Source: Chloroflexota bacterium
GTDB lineage: Bacteria; Chloroflexota; Anaerolineae; Anaerolineales; Anaerolineaceae
NCBI GenBank assembly: GCA_029265085.1
Contig: JAJUJY010000094.1
Location: 1 to 16,592, forward strand
Reading direction: 5' to 3'
DNA length: 16,592 nucleotides
The number at the start of each line of letters is the position of its first letter. Positions within the stretch are counted from its first letter, which is position 1. Position numbers and translations under genes: made by a program. Under the pieces are notes generated by a model, which was not told the DNA's origin, searched no databases, and saw only the letters and a list, made by a program, of their open reading frames with translations. This document shows positions 16,141 through 16,592 of this stretch, piece after piece.

Positions 16141-16592
16141 AATATATACCTTCTCCAAGATCCACCACTTCGCCAGTGGGTTGTGCTACCACAATTAGCC
16201 TGTGAGTATTTGACTCTTTAGGCCAACACGTAACCAGCGTTAGCCTTTCATCATCTGAACGTTGAATCCAGCGCGCATTCTCCAGACGCGTTTCTAGATT
16301 GGCATGCTTCTCTGGAAGAATCATCACGTTATTTACCACAAACGTATAGCGGTAAGTCCCGCCTGTTACGTAGATTAAATCGCCGGGGGTCAATTTTTCA
16401 AGATTGCCAAATACTTCACCATCCACATTGTGATGGCCATTTAATACCGTATTCCCAATCTCACCAAGGCGTGCAGATGATTGGTGCCATCCCGCAGCAA
16501 ACTTATTAGGTGCCAGCCATTGTTCCAAAACTTTTCCTTCTACTTTTACCTGCTCTTTTTCGGCGGGAATAATCGGGGCGTCCAATTCAATA
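16139..16592 (-). CDS. Sortase (5' partial)
   Basis: The frame is open to the right window edge, so the N-terminus, with the expected membrane anchor, is missing. A TTG at 16585 lies inside the IELDAPI strand that opens sortase domains and is not the start. About 150 residues are visible. They contain GNTVLNGHHN with the catalytic His, EVFGNLEKLTPGDLIYV, then LTLVTCWP with the catalytic Cys and THRLIVVAQ with the catalytic Arg. This is a textbook sortase domain, in the style of class D-F or actinobacterial housekeeping enzymes. It would attach proteins to the cell surface or to each other. No LPxTG-type substrate is seen in the window. Confidence 0.9.
   Translation of the reverse strand, partial: IELDAPIIPAEKEQVKVEGKVLEQWLAPNKFAAGWHQSSARLGEIGNTVLNGHHNVDGEVFGNLEKLTPGDLIYVTGGTYRYTFVVNNVMILPEKHANLETRLENARWIQRSDDERLTLVTCWPKESNTHRLIVVAQPTGEVVDLGEGIY

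Overview
The window looks like a chromosomal segment of a Chloroflexota bacterium, most likely of the class Anaerolineae. This is an inference from gene content: a Mut7-C protein next to an AIR-synthase-like protein, Rex, an MreB-like gene directly behind the F1 ATP synthase genes, sortase-like proteins, moderate GC content and AT-rich gaps. It was not tested by phylogeny. No phage, transposon or CRISPR structure is visible, and gene density is high.

Left part, + strand (1-3600): a three-gene cluster starts with a 5'-truncated Mut7-C RNase-domain protein with a zinc ribbon. It overlaps by ATGA with a HypE/ThiL-like AIR synthase-related ATPase, which is followed by a PrsW-type membrane metalloprotease. 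A tRNA-Arg(CCG) gene comes next, then a YugP-type membrane zinc metallopeptidase closed by a strong hairpin terminator.

Middle, + strand (3650-6690): a large exported protein of unknown function appears to have a leaderless start, with a perfect TATAAT six bases before its ATG. It is followed by the redox repressor gene rex, whose promoter carries a good match to the Rex operator. rex converges on the minus-strand block at a shared bidirectional terminator (6694-6731).

Minus-strand block (read from 15187 down to 6733): yebC-ruvC-(SpoU rRNA/tRNA methyltransferase)-ruvA is a compact regulation and recombination operon under an extended -10 promoter. After a 226-bp gap come atpA-atpG-atpD-atpC (F1 alpha, gamma, beta, epsilon) with their own strong promoter and a leader of about 140 nt. 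The Fo genes (a, c, b) and delta are absent, so the ATP synthase genes are split. An MreB-family gene ends the block, and two nucleotide-site positions in it depart from the canonical MreB sequence.

Right end (15370-16592): a sortase-fold protein with a cleavable signal peptide (+) and the C-terminal part of a second sortase (-) converge on a palindromic terminator.

I see no clearly new multi-gene system. The observations most worth following are the substituted MreB paralogue, the secreted sortase-like protein beside a second sortase, the leaderless unknown exported protein, the long insertion in AtpA, and the structured atpA leader.
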